A stretch of DNA of 31,503 nucleotides from Fimenecus sp051881455 (GTDB lineage Bacteria; Bacillota; Clostridia; Oscillospirales; Acutalibacteraceae). Below the pieces are notes generated by a model. It searched no databases, was not told the origin of the DNA, and saw only the letters and a list, made by a program, of their open reading frames with translations. The stretch covers positions 1-31,503 of the forward strand of contig JBJEPX010000071.1 of NCBI GenBank assembly GCA_051881455.1, in the 5' to 3' direction. Below, in pieces: positions 13,925 to 23,836 of this stretch (position 1 is its first letter; each line of letters opens with the position of its first letter). A program made the position numbers and the translations under genes.

Positions 13925-16900
13925 TTAAGCGAGACCTAACTTTCGAGCCATTTCGGCTGTTTTAAGTTCCAATATTTTTGAAACGCCCTCTTCCTGCATT
14001 GTGACGCCGTAAAGCATATCCGCCTCTTCCATTGTGCCTCGGCGGTGAGTGATAAGAACAAACTGTGTGTTCTTGGTCATTCGGCGGCAATATTGAGCGT
14101 AACGGACAACATTTACATCGTCCAGCGCCGCCTCAACCTCGTCAAAAATTACAAAGGGAGCAGGGGTAACTTTAAGAATTGCAAAGAGCAATGCGATTGC
14201 GGAAAGTCCCTTTTCTCCGCCTGAAAGTAGGTTGATATTCTGAACATTTTTTCCCGGTGGCTGAACCTTGATTTCAATATCACATTCGAGAACATTCATC
14301 TCGTCCTCTAAAATCAACTCTGCCTTGCCGCCGCCGAACAGTTCGGAGAATGTTTCGCCGAAAGAAACATTGATTTTTTGGAACTGCTCACGGAACTGAA
14401 CGCTCATTTTTGTTGTGAGCTCGTCAATAAGCTTTATAAGCTCCGCCTTTGATTTTTCAACATCGCCTATCTGCTCCGACATAAACTCGTACCGTTCGGA
14501 AACCTCTTTGTACTCGTCAATTGCGGAAACATTAACACTGCCCAAGGCTCTTATCTCGTTTTTCAAAGAGGAAAGCTTTGTTCTTGCCTCGCCGATATTT
14601 TCAATGACGATTTCAAGAGCTGCCGCCTCACGGCGTGTTAACTGATATTCGTCATAAAGCTTTGCGTTGTACTCCTCAAACTCGTTGAGCATTGATGCCT
14701 TTCGCTCTTCCAATCGGGCAAGTTCACCGCTGACTCTTTCGCGCTCCGAGGACTTTGCTTTTTCAAGATTTCGCAAATCAGTATTTTCTTTTTCAAGCTG
14801 TGTACGCTGTTCTAAAAGACCGTCAATATTCTCTTTGGCGTCGCTGTTTTGCTGTCTTAACTCATCGGCAGACGTACGCAAGCTTTCAATATCCTTTAAA
14901 AGCCAGATGTTTTTATTTTTGAAAGCTTCAATTTCACTGTCAAGCTCTGCCATTCTGTCGCTGTGAGAACCTTTGAGGATATTAAGCCTTCTCATATTAT
15001 CCTCTGCCGACTCAATATCCTTTTCATAGCCCAAAATTTCAAGGCGAATTTGCTCGGCTACGGCTGAAAGCTCCTCACGGACTGCTGCAAGACTTTCACG
15101 GTCACCGCTGACGGCTTCAAGGCTCTTTTCCTTTTCGGCAATAGCAATTGTTAACTCTTCAACCTTTTCACGGGCGGCAATACTATCGGCCTTAATCTTT
15201 TCAATTCGACATTTGAGTATCTGCTCCTCGTTAAGAAGCTCCTCAACTCCCCCTGCCGAGGTGTCATACTGCTCACAGGCAAGCTTATATTCGCCTTCAA
15301 GGCGGATTTTTTCCTCGTTGGCTGAAAGAATATCGCCCTCAATTCCGTTAAGGTCGGCAACTGCGGCGGCAAGCTCCTCGCTTAAAGACTTTTCCGTTAA
15401 AGCCAAGGCTTTTTTCTTCTCTTCAAGTGTCTTTACAGCCTCTGTAAGTTTTTCAATCTCATTACTGCGGCTGAGCATACCCACGCCCTGCGCCTTACTG
15501 CCGCCTGTCATTGAACCGCCGGCGTTTATAACCTGACCGTCAAGAGTTACTATTTTAAAACGGTTATTGTATTTTTTTGCAATGGTGATGGCAGAATCCA
15601 TATCGTCACAGATAACGGTTTTTGCCAAAAGGTTTTCGATTATATCACGGTACTTACTGTCCGCCGAAACAAGCTTTGAAGCAATACTTACAAAGCCGTA
15701 GCAATCGTCAAGTCCCTTTTCGTCAATGTGTCTTGCTTTAATGGCGGTAAGGGGCAAAAATGTTGCTCTGCCGCCGCGGGTTTCTTTAAGATATGCGATG
15801 GCACGCTTTGCGTCGTTTTCATTATCAACAACTATATTCTGAATTGCAATTCCAAGTGCCGTTTCAACGGCAACGGAATATTTATCCTTTACGGTGATAA
15901 GCTGGGAAAGAGGACCGTGGATACCCCGAAGTGCGCCACGCTTACTCTCACTCATAACGCTTCTTACAGAGCCTTGGTAGCCCTCCATATTCTTTTCCAA
16001 ATCGTCAAGGACTCTTATGCGCTCGTTTTTACGCCCGATTTCACTGTCAAGAACGGCAATTTCAGCCTTGATTTTTTCGCTTTTTTCAGTTCTTGACTGC
16101 ACCTTTATGCGATAGCCCTCAACGGCGTTTTTATAGCCGTTGATTTTTTCAACGCACTCATCAAGAAGGGCTTTTGCGCTGTTCTTTTTCTCTGTTAAAG
16201 CTGTTACAGCCTCACGGCGGTTGCCCAAGGACAAGTCGATTGCGTCAATTCGTGCCCCGATTTCATCAATTTGTGAATTTGCGGTTTCACTTATAACACG
16301 GTTATCCGCAAGGCTTACTGTCAAGAGGGAAATCTCCCTTGAAAGGTCGGCGGAAAGTGAGGCTTTCTCATCATTTTCGCCTTGGAGCTTTTCAATTTCG
16401 CCCATTTGCTGAGAAAGCTTTCGGTTTGCCTCTTCCAGCCCTTTTTGAGCCGCTTCCTTTTGCTTATTCGCCTCTTCTATCTGCGTATCCACATCGGTTT
16501 CGTTCTCGTTTTCCGAAAGCTTGTCCTTTTGAAGCCTTTCAATGGACTCCTTATTGTGGATTATGGAGTTTTCATAAACCTTTGCCTGCGCTTCCAGCTC
16601 TGATGCCTGCTCCTCAAAATGTGAGGCAGAAGCACGCACCTGCTCAATTCCCACGTTGATTTCACGGGTTTTTTCAAGGTTTGCGTTCATTTTTTCTTCA
16701 ATTTCCGCAAGCTGTTTTTGTGTATCGCTGTACTGAACGGAGGCAATGTCGATTTTTCTGTCCTGCTCCTTTAAGCGCTCCTGTGTTTTTTCAATGTTAT
16801 TAAGCCAAATGCCGATTTCAAGCTTTTTTCTCTCCTCGGCAAGGACTAAAAACTTCTGCGCCTTTTCGCTTTGAACCTTTAAAGGTCCTACACGGCTTTC

Positions 16901-17494
16901 AAGCTCCGTTAAAATATCTCTTAAACGGACAAGATTTTCCTCTGCCTGAGAAAGTCTTTTTAGAGCGTCGCTTCTTCTGTAACGGAAATGGGAAATTCCC
17001 GCCGCCTCCTCAAACATTTCACGGCGTTCGCCTGATTTTGACGAGATAAGCTCAGCAATTTTTCCCTGACTGACCATTGAATAGCCGTCACGCCCCAAGC
17101 CTGTATCCATAAACAGCTCGTTAATATCACGAAGGCGCACACTTTCGCCGTTTATCTTGTATTCACTTTCCCCTGAACGGTAATAACGGCGTGTTATGCT
17201 CACCTCGTCCTTGTCGCAATCGAGGGCCCTGTCCGTATTATCAAGGCACAGCGTAACCTCCGCAAAGCCTGTTGCCTTGCGAAGCGACGTTCCGCTGAAT
17301 ATAACGTCCTCCATTTTTGAACCGCGGAGACTTTTTGTGGACTGTTCGCCCAAAACCCAACGAACAGCGTCGGAAATATTGCTTTTTCCGCTTCCGTTAG
17401 GTCCTACTACGCCTGTTATACCCTTGTCAAAATGAAGAACCGTTTTGTCGGGACAGGATTTAAAGCCCTGCATTGTTATTGCTTTTAAAATCAT
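13925..17494 (-). CDS. smc: Chromosome segregation ATPase SMC
   Basis: The condensin ATPase that compacts and segregates the chromosome with ScpA and ScpB (not in this window). The 1189-residue length is normal. N-terminal head: Walker A GPNGSGKSN at 31-39 in FKSCPDKTVLHF context. Two long coiled coils surround a glycine-marked hinge around 530-680 (GGRATFLPL, GGSMTGGS). C-terminal head: ABC signature LLSGGEKG at about 1089-1096 and Walker B FVIFDEVEAALDD with D1118-E1119. The gene overlaps the radical SAM gene by 4 bases (ATGA) and is followed by ftsY, a conserved Firmicute order. Confidence 0.98.
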   Translation of the reverse strand: MILKAITMQGFKSCPDKTVLHFDKGITGVVGPNGSGKSNISDAVRWVLGEQSTKSLRGSKMEDVIFSGTSLRKATGFAEVTLCLDNTDRALDCDKDEVSITRRYYRSGESEYKINGESVRLRDINELFMDTGLGRDGYSMVSQGKIAELISSKSGERREMFEEAAGISHFRYRRSDALKRLSQAEENLVRLRDILTELESRVGPLKVQSEKAQKFLVLAEERKKLEIGIWLNNIEKTQERLKEQDRKIDIASVQYSDTQKQLAEIEEKMNANLEKTREINVGIEQVRASASHFEEQASELEAQAKVYENSIIHNKESIERLQKDKLSENENETDVDTQIEEANKQKEAAQKGLEEANRKLSQQMGEIEKLQGENDEKASLSADLSREISLLTVSLADNRVISETANSQIDEIGARIDAIDLSLGNRREAVTALTEKKNSAKALLDECVEKINGYKNAVEGYRIKVQSRTEKSEKIKAEIAVLDSEIGRKNERIRVLDDLEKNMEGYQGSVRSVMSESKRGALRGIHGPLSQLITVKDKYSVAVETALGIAIQNIVVDNENDAKRAIAYLKETRGGRATFLPLTAIKARHIDEKGLDDCYGFVSIASKLVSADSKYRDIIENLLAKTVICDDMDSAITIAKKYNNRFKIVTLDGQVINAGGSMTGGSKAQGVGMLSRSNEIEKLTEAVKTLEEKKKALALTEKSLSEELAAAVADLNGIEGDILSANEEKIRLEGEYKLACEQYDTSAGGVEELLNEEQILKCRIEKIKADSIAAREKVEELTIAIAEKEKSLEAVSGDRESLAAVREELSAVAEQIRLEILGYEKDIESAEDNMRRLNILKGSHSDRMAELDSEIEAFKNKNIWLLKDIESLRTSADELRQQNSDAKENIDGLLEQRTQLEKENTDLRNLEKAKSSERERVSGELARLEERKASMLNEFEEYNAKLYDEYQLTRREAAALEIVIENIGEARTKLSSLKNEIRALGSVNVSAIDEYKEVSERYEFMSEQIGDVEKSKAELIKLIDELTTKMSVQFREQFQKINVSFGETFSELFGGGKAELILEDEMNVLECDIEIKVQPPGKNVQNINLLSGGEKGLSAIALLFAILKVTPAPFVIFDEVEAALDDVNVVRYAQYCRRMTKNTQFVLITHRRGTMEEADMLYGVTMQEEGVSKILELKTAEMARKLGLA

Positions 17495-18486
17495 ATGTTA
17501 ACCTCAGCCTCATATTCGGGCAAATTATGCTTTCCCTTTATTTTACAATAAAAGCCCTCGTTTTTCAATGCTTTTTCGTTTCTTTTATTCTGTCCTTTTG
17601 CCTTTGACAGGGCTTTTTCGTTTACAAAAACCTCATATTCACGGTTTTTATCGCAACCCTTTAACTTTTCAAGGATTTTTTGAAGATATATGTACCCCTC
17701 GCAAAGCTCGCGAAAGGCAGGGTGATACGCTCCGCCTATCATATCCTGCTCCACGGTTTCACTGCTGTGAAGCCCTAATTTTATCACATTTATATGAGCG
17801 TTTCTGAACATCTCCAAAAGCTTTGCGCAAAAAGGGGCTGTTTCCTCCGCTGTTGGGGCTTTATATTCCCCTGTTTCCTGCAAAAAGCCAAGATATGTAT
17901 TTTTCAGCACAACGGTGGGGTAAATCCGCACCGTGTCGGGCTTTAATTTTATTAGCTCCCTTGCGGTATATTCGTCTTTTGTAAAGTCGCTTTTATAAAG
18001 CCCTGTCATCATTTGAAGTCCCAAGGAAAAGCCCTGTTCCTTTATAAGAGCGGAGGCTTTTCTTACATCTTCTGCCGTGTGCCCCCGACGGTTAAATAAA
18101 AGCACCTCATCGTCCATACTCTGCGCCCCCAGCTCAATGGCGGTTACGCCGTAGTTTTTAAGGACTTTTAATACATCTTTATCAATGCAATCGGGACGGG
18201 TGGAAACACGGATTCCCGAAAAACCCTGCGTATCCAAAAAATGCTTTGCGGCGGTTAAAAGAGACACCATATAATCTCTTTCAATCGCCGTAAAGCTACC
18301 GCCGAAAAACGCAATTTCAGCAGTTTTCGGATTTACATTATTGATAAGTGCAGTCTTTACCGCCGTTTCCACATCCTCGGGAGTGGCGGGAACGGCTTGA
18401 CCGCTGATTGTCCGCTGATTGCAAAAACTGCAATCGTTGGGACAGCCCTTGTGAGGGACAAAAATACTTATATTCGAGTGCTTCAT
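17491..18486 (-). CDS. Elp3-like radical SAM protein
   Basis: A 331-residue radical SAM enzyme. The 4Fe-4S motif is C15-x3-C19-x2-C22 in HKGCPNDCSFCNQRTISG, with SAM-binding features IAFFGGSFTAIERDYM and the strand RVSTRPDCID. The sequence resembles the catalytic half of Elp3 but lacks the acetyltransferase domain. The role of this stand-alone Firmicute family, usually between rnc and smc, is not established; RNA modification is a reasonable guess. It overlaps both rnc (upstream) and smc (downstream) by 4 bases. Confidence 0.88.
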   Translation of the reverse strand: MKHSNISIFVPHKGCPNDCSFCNQRTISGQAVPATPEDVETAVKTALINNVNPKTAEIAFFGGSFTAIERDYMVSLLTAAKHFLDTQGFSGIRVSTRPDCIDKDVLKVLKNYGVTAIELGAQSMDDEVLLFNRRGHTAEDVRKASALIKEQGFSLGLQMMTGLYKSDFTKDEYTARELIKLKPDTVRIYPTVVLKNTYLGFLQETGEYKAPTAEETAPFCAKLLEMFRNAHINVIKLGLHSSETVEQDMIGGAYHPAFRELCEGYIYLQKILEKLKGCDKNREYEVFVNEKALSKAKGQNKRNEKALKNEGFYCKIKGKHNLPEYEAEVNI

Positions 18487-19148
18487 AATCCCATAAGCTC
18501 CAGTGCGGACCTTGCCGCCTCCTGCTCGGCGCGCTTTTTACTGCTGCCCTTGCCCCTGCCTATTACATTGCTGTTGAGATGCACCTCAACAATAAATTCC
18601 TTATCATGGTCGGGGCCGCTTTCCCCCACCAAAATATACTCAAACTTTTCCGTTGGATTTTGTTGCAAAACCTCTTGGAGGGTACTTTTGTAATCTTTGA
18701 AAACGGGCTTTGTTTCGCTTGCCGTTTCTACAAATGGGAGCACGAATTTTTTTGCGCTTTCAATTCCGCCGTCAAGATAAATTGCGGCAATAAGCGCCTC
18801 AAAGGCATCGGACACAACGGAGGGGCGCTGTCTGCCACCTGTATGCTCCTCGCCTTTTCCTAAAAGTATCATATCGCCCAAGCCGATTTTTTCGGCGTAT
18901 CCGAAAAGTGTTTTTTCGCAAACGGCATATGCACGCTTTTTTGTAAGCTCACCCTCGGGATTGTTTTTGAAATGCTCAAAAAGAAATTCCGCCGTGATAA
19001 AGCCCAAAACGGAGTCGCCTAAAAATTCAAGGCGCTCGTTATCAAGCCCCGTACCCTTTTCGTTGGCGTAGGAGGAATGAGTTAAAGCCCTTTGAAGGAG
19101 CGCTTTGTTTTTAAATTCATAGCCTATTTTCTTTTCAAAATCAGTCAT
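18483..19148 (-). CDS. rnc: Ribonuclease III
   Basis: Double-strand-specific endoribonuclease that processes rRNA precursors and structured mRNAs. Of the 221 residues, about 1-150 are the nuclease domain with signature NERLEFLGDSVL at 37-48 (E41, D45) and the second acidic pair in SDAFEALIAAIYLDGG. A double-stranded RNA-binding domain follows (about 155-221; DYKSTLQEVLQ and GKGSSKKRAEQEAARSAL). The length is typical. It starts 8 bases inside the end of trmFO and overlaps the radical SAM gene by 4. Confidence 0.97.
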   Translation of the reverse strand: MTDFEKKIGYEFKNKALLQRALTHSSYANEKGTGLDNERLEFLGDSVLGFITAEFLFEHFKNNPEGELTKKRAYAVCEKTLFGYAEKIGLGDMILLGKGEEHTGGRQRPSVVSDAFEALIAAIYLDGGIESAKKFVLPFVETASETKPVFKDYKSTLQEVLQQNPTEKFEYILVGESGPDHDKEFIVEVHLNSNVIGRGKGSSKKRAEQEAARSALELMGL

Positions 19149-20466
19149 TTTTCAACACCTGTATCAGATTTTCGCTTGAGTTTTTTAAACTCTTTATGCC
19201 TCTTTCAGCAAGAAGCATATATCTTTCCTGTTTATCTCTTATTTTCTCCCCCAGGGGCGGTAATACTCCGAAATTTGCGCCCATGGGCTGAAAATTCTTC
19301 ACCGTTTCATCGCTTATATATCGGCTGAGGGCGCCTATCATTGTGTCCTCGGGCAGTATTACCGTTTCTTTTCCCAAAAGACGGAGAGAGAGGTTAATTC
19401 CTGCCATAAGTCCGCTTGCAGCCGACTCCATATAACCCTCAACACCTGTTATCTGACCGCCGAAGAAGAGATAGGGATTACTGCGCATACTGAAATCTCC
19501 GTTTAAAAGACGGGGCGAGTCAATAAAAGTGTTTCTGTGCATAACGCCGTAGCGCAAAAACTCTGCATTTTTCAAGGCAGGGAACATGGAAAATACTCTT
19601 TTTTGTTCGCTGAACTTTAAATTTGTCTGAAATCCTACAAGGTTATACATTGTGCCGTCACGGTTTTCACGGCGAAGCTGCAGATTTGCCCACGGTCTGT
19701 GCCCTGTTTTTGGGTCGGTAAGCCCCACAGGCTTTAATGGACCGTAACGCATTGTGTCCTTACCTCGGGACGCCAGCACCTCAATGGGCATACAGCCCTC
19801 ATAAACATCTTTACGCTTATCAAAGGAGTGTAGCTCTGCGCTTTCGGCATTTATAATAGCATCATAAAACGCCTCATACTCCTCTTTATTCATGGGGCAG
19901 TTTATATAATCGCTGTCGCCCCCACGGTCATATCTTGACTGAGTAAAGGCGCAGGTCATATCAATACTCTCGGCACTGACTATGGGCGCCGCCGCATCGT
20001 AAAAGGAAAGTCCGTCGCCGCAAAGAGAACGCACGGTTTCACTTAAACCCTCACTCGCCAAAGGACCTGCGCATATTACAACGCCGTCTGCCTTGGGAAG
20101 CTCAGTTACCTCTTTTTCGATTAAGGTAATATTACCGTCACTCTTTATTTTTTCGGTAATTATTCTTGAAAACTCCAAGCGGTCAACTGCCAGAGCGCCG
20201 CCTGCCTCCACCTTACATTCATACGCTGTTTCAACACAAACGGAGCCTAAAAGCGCCATTTCCGCCTTTAAAAGACCTGCGGCGGAATTAAGCCTTTCCG
20301 CTTTAAGTGAGTTGGAGCAGACAAGCTCCGCCAGCGTATCAAGCTTATGGGCAGGGGAGTGTTTCTGCGGCTTTTGTTCATACAAATCAACCTGTATTCC
20401 GTATTTTGAAAGAGCCTTTGCGCACTCAACGCCTGCAAGGCCGCCGCCGATAACTGCCGCTTTCAT
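19141..20466 (-). CDS. trmFO: TrmFO, folate-dependent tRNA m5U54 methyltransferase
   Basis: Makes 5-methyluridine 54 in the T-loop of tRNA using methylenetetrahydrofolate and FAD, the Gram-positive alternative to TrmA. The 441-residue protein starts with the FAD-binding AAVIGGGLAGVECA. It continues with family segments ELVCSNSLKAERLNSAAGLL, GCMPIEVLASRGKDTMRYGP, and the second nucleotide-binding stretch FFGGQITGVEGYMESAASGL. The ATG overlaps the topA stop by one base (TAATG), a conserved topA-trmFO arrangement. It overlaps rnc by 8 bases. Confidence 0.97.
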   Translation of the reverse strand: MKAAVIGGGLAGVECAKALSKYGIQVDLYEQKPQKHSPAHKLDTLAELVCSNSLKAERLNSAAGLLKAEMALLGSVCVETAYECKVEAGGALAVDRLEFSRIITEKIKSDGNITLIEKEVTELPKADGVVICAGPLASEGLSETVRSLCGDGLSFYDAAAPIVSAESIDMTCAFTQSRYDRGGDSDYINCPMNKEEYEAFYDAIINAESAELHSFDKRKDVYEGCMPIEVLASRGKDTMRYGPLKPVGLTDPKTGHRPWANLQLRRENRDGTMYNLVGFQTNLKFSEQKRVFSMFPALKNAEFLRYGVMHRNTFIDSPRLLNGDFSMRSNPYLFFGGQITGVEGYMESAASGLMAGINLSLRLLGKETVILPEDTMIGALSRYISDETVKNFQPMGANFGVLPPLGEKIRDKQERYMLLAERGIKSLKNSSENLIQVLKND

Positions 20467-22592
20467 TATTCTTCCTCTTTTGTCTTTCTTTTTCTCTCTG
20501 CCTTTTTCTCAAAGCCGCAGCCCTCATTGAGGCAGGCAAGAATACCGCCCTTGCGCTTGAACAGAGATTTTCCGCACTGGGGGCAGAGCTCGTCCGTGGG
20601 CTTATCCCATGTCATAAAGTTACATTCGGGATAATTTCCGCAGCCGTAAAAGGCATAACCCCTTTTTGACTTCTTCTCAATTATTTTTCCGCCGCACACA
20701 GGGCAGGTTGCATTTGTTTCAATAACAAGGGGCTTCGTGTTTTTGCACTCGGGGTATCCGGGACAAGCCAGGAATTTGCCGAAACGCCCTGTTTTAATAA
20801 CCATATTTCTGCCGCATTTTTCACACTTAATGTCGGTTTCGTCCTCTTGGAGCTTTATTTTAACGCCCTGCATTTCCTCTTTTGCCTTTCCGAGAGTGGC
20901 GCTGAAATCGTCATAAAACTCGTGGAGCATTTTAATATAGTCTGTCTCGCCGCTTTCCACCTCGTCAAGCTGTGACTCCATACCTGCGGTAAACTTAACA
21001 TTTACTATCTTGGGGAATTTATCCTTTAAAAGCTTTGTTGTCGCCTCGCCTAATTCGGTAGGCTTTAACTGCTTCTGTTCACGGACAACATATTCACGGG
21101 CAGTAATGGTGGAGATAATTGAGGCATATGTTGACGGTCTGCCAACGCCTGTTTCTTCCAAAGTTTTAATGAGGGACGCCTCGGTATATCTTGCAGGGGG
21201 CTGTGTAAAGTGCTGATTGCCCACCAAATCCTTTAATTTGATTTGGTCGCCCTCCGAGATTTTCGGGAGCTTGCCCTCTGTTTCCTCGTCCTCATCAGTT
21301 CCGCTCTCATAAAGACGGGTGTAGCCGTCAAAACGCACGGAATATCCGCTTGCCGCAAAGGTTACATACTTTCCGTTTGCCGAGTCCTGCTCATTTGCGC
21401 CCTGAATTTCCGCTTTAACCGTATCCTGAACACAGTTTGCCATAAGTGACGCCATAAAACGCTTCCAGATAAGGTTATAGAGCTTATACTGCTCGGCAGT
21501 AAGGCTCGCCTTTGCCCTTTCGGGGGTAATATCCATCATAGTGGGGCGGATTGCCTCGTGACCATCCTGCGCGTTGGCGCGAGTTTTGAAATAACGGGGC
21601 TTTTCGGGAAGATACTCCTCACCGAAGGTGTTTTTAATATACTCATTCCCTGCGGCTCTCGCTTCTTCTGAAATACGCAAGGAGTCGGTTCTCATATATG
21701 TTATAAGACCTACGGAGCCTATGCCCTGAATATCAATACCCTCATAAAGCTCCTGTGCTATCTTCATTGTTCTGCGAGCCTGGAAATTAAGCTTTCTTGA
21801 AGCCTCCTGCTGCATAGTGGAGGTGGTAAAGGGCGGAGCAGGCTGACGGCGGCGAACACCTTTTTTCACCGATGTCGCAACATAATTTGCACCCTCCAAA
21901 CGGGAAAGATACAAGTCACTTTGCTCCTTGCTTGTAATTTTGACTTTGCCCGTTTCGTCACCTGTAAACTGAGCCGAAAACGATTTTTTTGACGAGGGAG
22001 CAAGCATTTTTGCATCAAGAGTCCAATACTCCTCGGGCACAAATGCTCTTATCTCGTTTTCACGGTCAACCACAAGTCTTACCGCAACAGACTGAACACG
22101 GCCTGCGGAAAGTCCGCGCCTGATTTTTTGCGAAATAAAGGGGCTTAATGTATAACCCACAAGTCTGTCCAGAATACGGCGAGCCTGCTGGGCGTTTACA
22201 AGGTCCAAATCTATCTTTTCGGGATGCTCAATTCCCTTTGTTACACTTGTTTTGTTAATCTCATTAAACTTGACGCGATTATTATCGTTCATATCCAGGT
22301 CAAGGAGCGTTGCAAGGTGCCATGAAATAGCCTCTCCCTCACGGTCGGGGTCGGCGGCCAATATAACGCCGTCGGAATTTTCCGCTAATTCACGAAGCTC
22401 TTTTACAAGCTTTTCCTTGCCCTTTATTACTGCGTATTTGGGTGCAAAATCGTTTTTAACATCAACGCTTAATTTTGCGGCAGGCAAATCACGGATATGT
22501 CCCTTTGAGGACACTACCGTGTAATCCTTTCCCAAATATTTCTGTATGCTTTTTGCCTTTGAGGGGGACTCAACTATTACAAGCTTTGACAT
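20466..22592 (-). CDS. topA: DNA topoisomerase I
   Basis: Type IA topoisomerase relaxing negative supercoils. In 708 residues: Toprim domain (KLVIVESPSKAK at 3-14, DPDREGE at 81-87), active-site Tyr299 in GLITYMRTDS, and the strand-gate domains. Three C-terminal zinc ribbons follow (CEKCGR...CPGYPEC, CPVCGG...CGNYPEC, CPQCGK...CLNEGC) and a basic end. All four-cysteine sets look complete. The gene lies 11 bases after dprA. Confidence 0.98.
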   Translation of the reverse strand: MSKLVIVESPSKAKSIQKYLGKDYTVVSSKGHIRDLPAAKLSVDVKNDFAPKYAVIKGKEKLVKELRELAENSDGVILAADPDREGEAISWHLATLLDLDMNDNNRVKFNEINKTSVTKGIEHPEKIDLDLVNAQQARRILDRLVGYTLSPFISQKIRRGLSAGRVQSVAVRLVVDRENEIRAFVPEEYWTLDAKMLAPSSKKSFSAQFTGDETGKVKITSKEQSDLYLSRLEGANYVATSVKKGVRRRQPAPPFTTSTMQQEASRKLNFQARRTMKIAQELYEGIDIQGIGSVGLITYMRTDSLRISEEARAAGNEYIKNTFGEEYLPEKPRYFKTRANAQDGHEAIRPTMMDITPERAKASLTAEQYKLYNLIWKRFMASLMANCVQDTVKAEIQGANEQDSANGKYVTFAASGYSVRFDGYTRLYESGTDEDEETEGKLPKISEGDQIKLKDLVGNQHFTQPPARYTEASLIKTLEETGVGRPSTYASIISTITAREYVVREQKQLKPTELGEATTKLLKDKFPKIVNVKFTAGMESQLDEVESGETDYIKMLHEFYDDFSATLGKAKEEMQGVKIKLQEDETDIKCEKCGRNMVIKTGRFGKFLACPGYPECKNTKPLVIETNATCPVCGGKIIEKKSKRGYAFYGCGNYPECNFMTWDKPTDELCPQCGKSLFKRKGGILACLNEGCGFEKKAERKRKTKEEE

Positions 22593-22603
22593 ATATCATC
22601 TTC

Positions 22604-23836
22604 CTAATTTATTTTATATCGTCTGCCGCTCAACTGAGCTACCAGACCGTATATTTCCAATTCCGTAAGTGCTGAAAGTGCCGCACTTGCCGAAAGACAA
22701 CAGCCGTTTATTATCTCATCAACATGCACGGGGGTTTCGCCTATAAAGGAGTAAACCTTTGCGGCATTTTCCGTAAGATATGAGGGTGCCGCCTTTTTAA
22801 CCGTTGTTTTCTGCGGTGCTTTATGCTCTTTCGCCGATTTATCGGCAGGCTCTTTCGGCTTTTCGTTTTTTTCCGATAGAAACGCCTCATCGGTTAAAAA
22901 CGCCTGTGCCCGCCTGATTATTTCATCGTCGGGAGGGCGTGTTTCATTATTCAGTTTATCAAAGTAACGGTGGCAATATTCCTCTAAAATATCGTTGGGT
23001 GAAAACACAGGAATTGCTCCGTTGCGTATAAGATTATTTGTGCCCAGAAAAGAGGAGCTTACCAAATCCCCGGGAACTGCAAACACATCGTGCCCCTGCT
23101 CTGAGGCAAGGCGTGCCGTTATGAGCGAGCCGCTTCTTTCCCCTGCTTCAATTACAACCGTTCCCAAGGTCATTCCTGAAATAATGCGGTTTCTTAAAGG
23201 AAAGGTCGTTCTTCCGGCAGGAGTATATGGGGGAAATTCAGTAATAACCGCGCCGTTTTTAGATATTTTTTGTCTTAACGGCTCATTATCCATTAGGTAA
23301 TTTGTACCTAGACCGCAACCGAGCACGCAAACTGTTTTGCCGTTTTCATCAAGTGCTCCCTCATGAGCCGCGCTGTCGATTCCCACCGCGCCCCCTGAAA
23401 CGATTGTAAAACCGCGGCTTGCCAGCGCACCGGAAAGCGCTCTTGCAATCGCTCTGCCGTAATCTGACGCCTTTCTTGCTCCTACAACTGATATGGACAT
23501 TTCCTCCGTCAGCGCCGTTTCGTCACCGTTCACATACAAAACAAGGGGCAAATCCTGCAAGTGCAAAAGATTTTTGGGATAAAATTCACTTGACGGCGTT
23601 ATAACTTTCCAACCGTTTTCTTGTGATATTCTTAAAAATTCCTCCGCCTTATGGAGAGGAAAGCTTTTAAGCTTTTTTACGCGTTTTTCCGTCAGCACAT
23701 CAAGAGCGCACAGCTCCTTTTCCGACGATGTGTAAATATCATACGGGTTCCACTCGTAATACGAAACAATATCAAGGCAGGAGGCTCCCGCTCCCAATCC
23801 GCAGGAAAGCCATACCCAGTACAAATCGTTGTTCAT
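22604..23836 (-). CDS. dprA: DNA-processing protein DprA
   Basis: Loads RecA onto incoming single-stranded DNA in natural transformation and related recombination. The 410-residue protein has an N-terminal helical region, then the Rossmann-like DprA core (ISVVGARKASDYG, VSGGAVGIDSAAH, GCGLGTNY, RNRIISGMTLGTVVIEAG). A lysine-rich linker follows, then a C-terminal winged-helix domain (LTENAAKVYSFIGETPVHVDEI). The ATG at 23836 is chosen over the frame start at 23851 because it makes an ATGA overlap with the upstream gene and has GGTGA just before it. dprA-topA-trmFO order is common in Firmicutes. Confidence 0.95.
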   Translation of the reverse strand: MNNDLYWVWLSCGLGAGASCLDIVSYYEWNPYDIYTSSEKELCALDVLTEKRVKKLKSFPLHKAEEFLRISQENGWKVITPSSEFYPKNLLHLQDLPLVLYVNGDETALTEEMSISVVGARKASDYGRAIARALSGALASRGFTIVSGGAVGIDSAAHEGALDENGKTVCVLGCGLGTNYLMDNEPLRQKISKNGAVITEFPPYTPAGRTTFPLRNRIISGMTLGTVVIEAGERSGSLITARLASEQGHDVFAVPGDLVSSSFLGTNNLIRNGAIPVFSPNDILEEYCHRYFDKLNNETRPPDDEIIRRAQAFLTDEAFLSEKNEKPKEPADKSAKEHKAPQKTTVKKAAPSYLTENAAKVYSFIGETPVHVDEIINGCCLSASAALSALTELEIYGLVAQLSGRRYKIN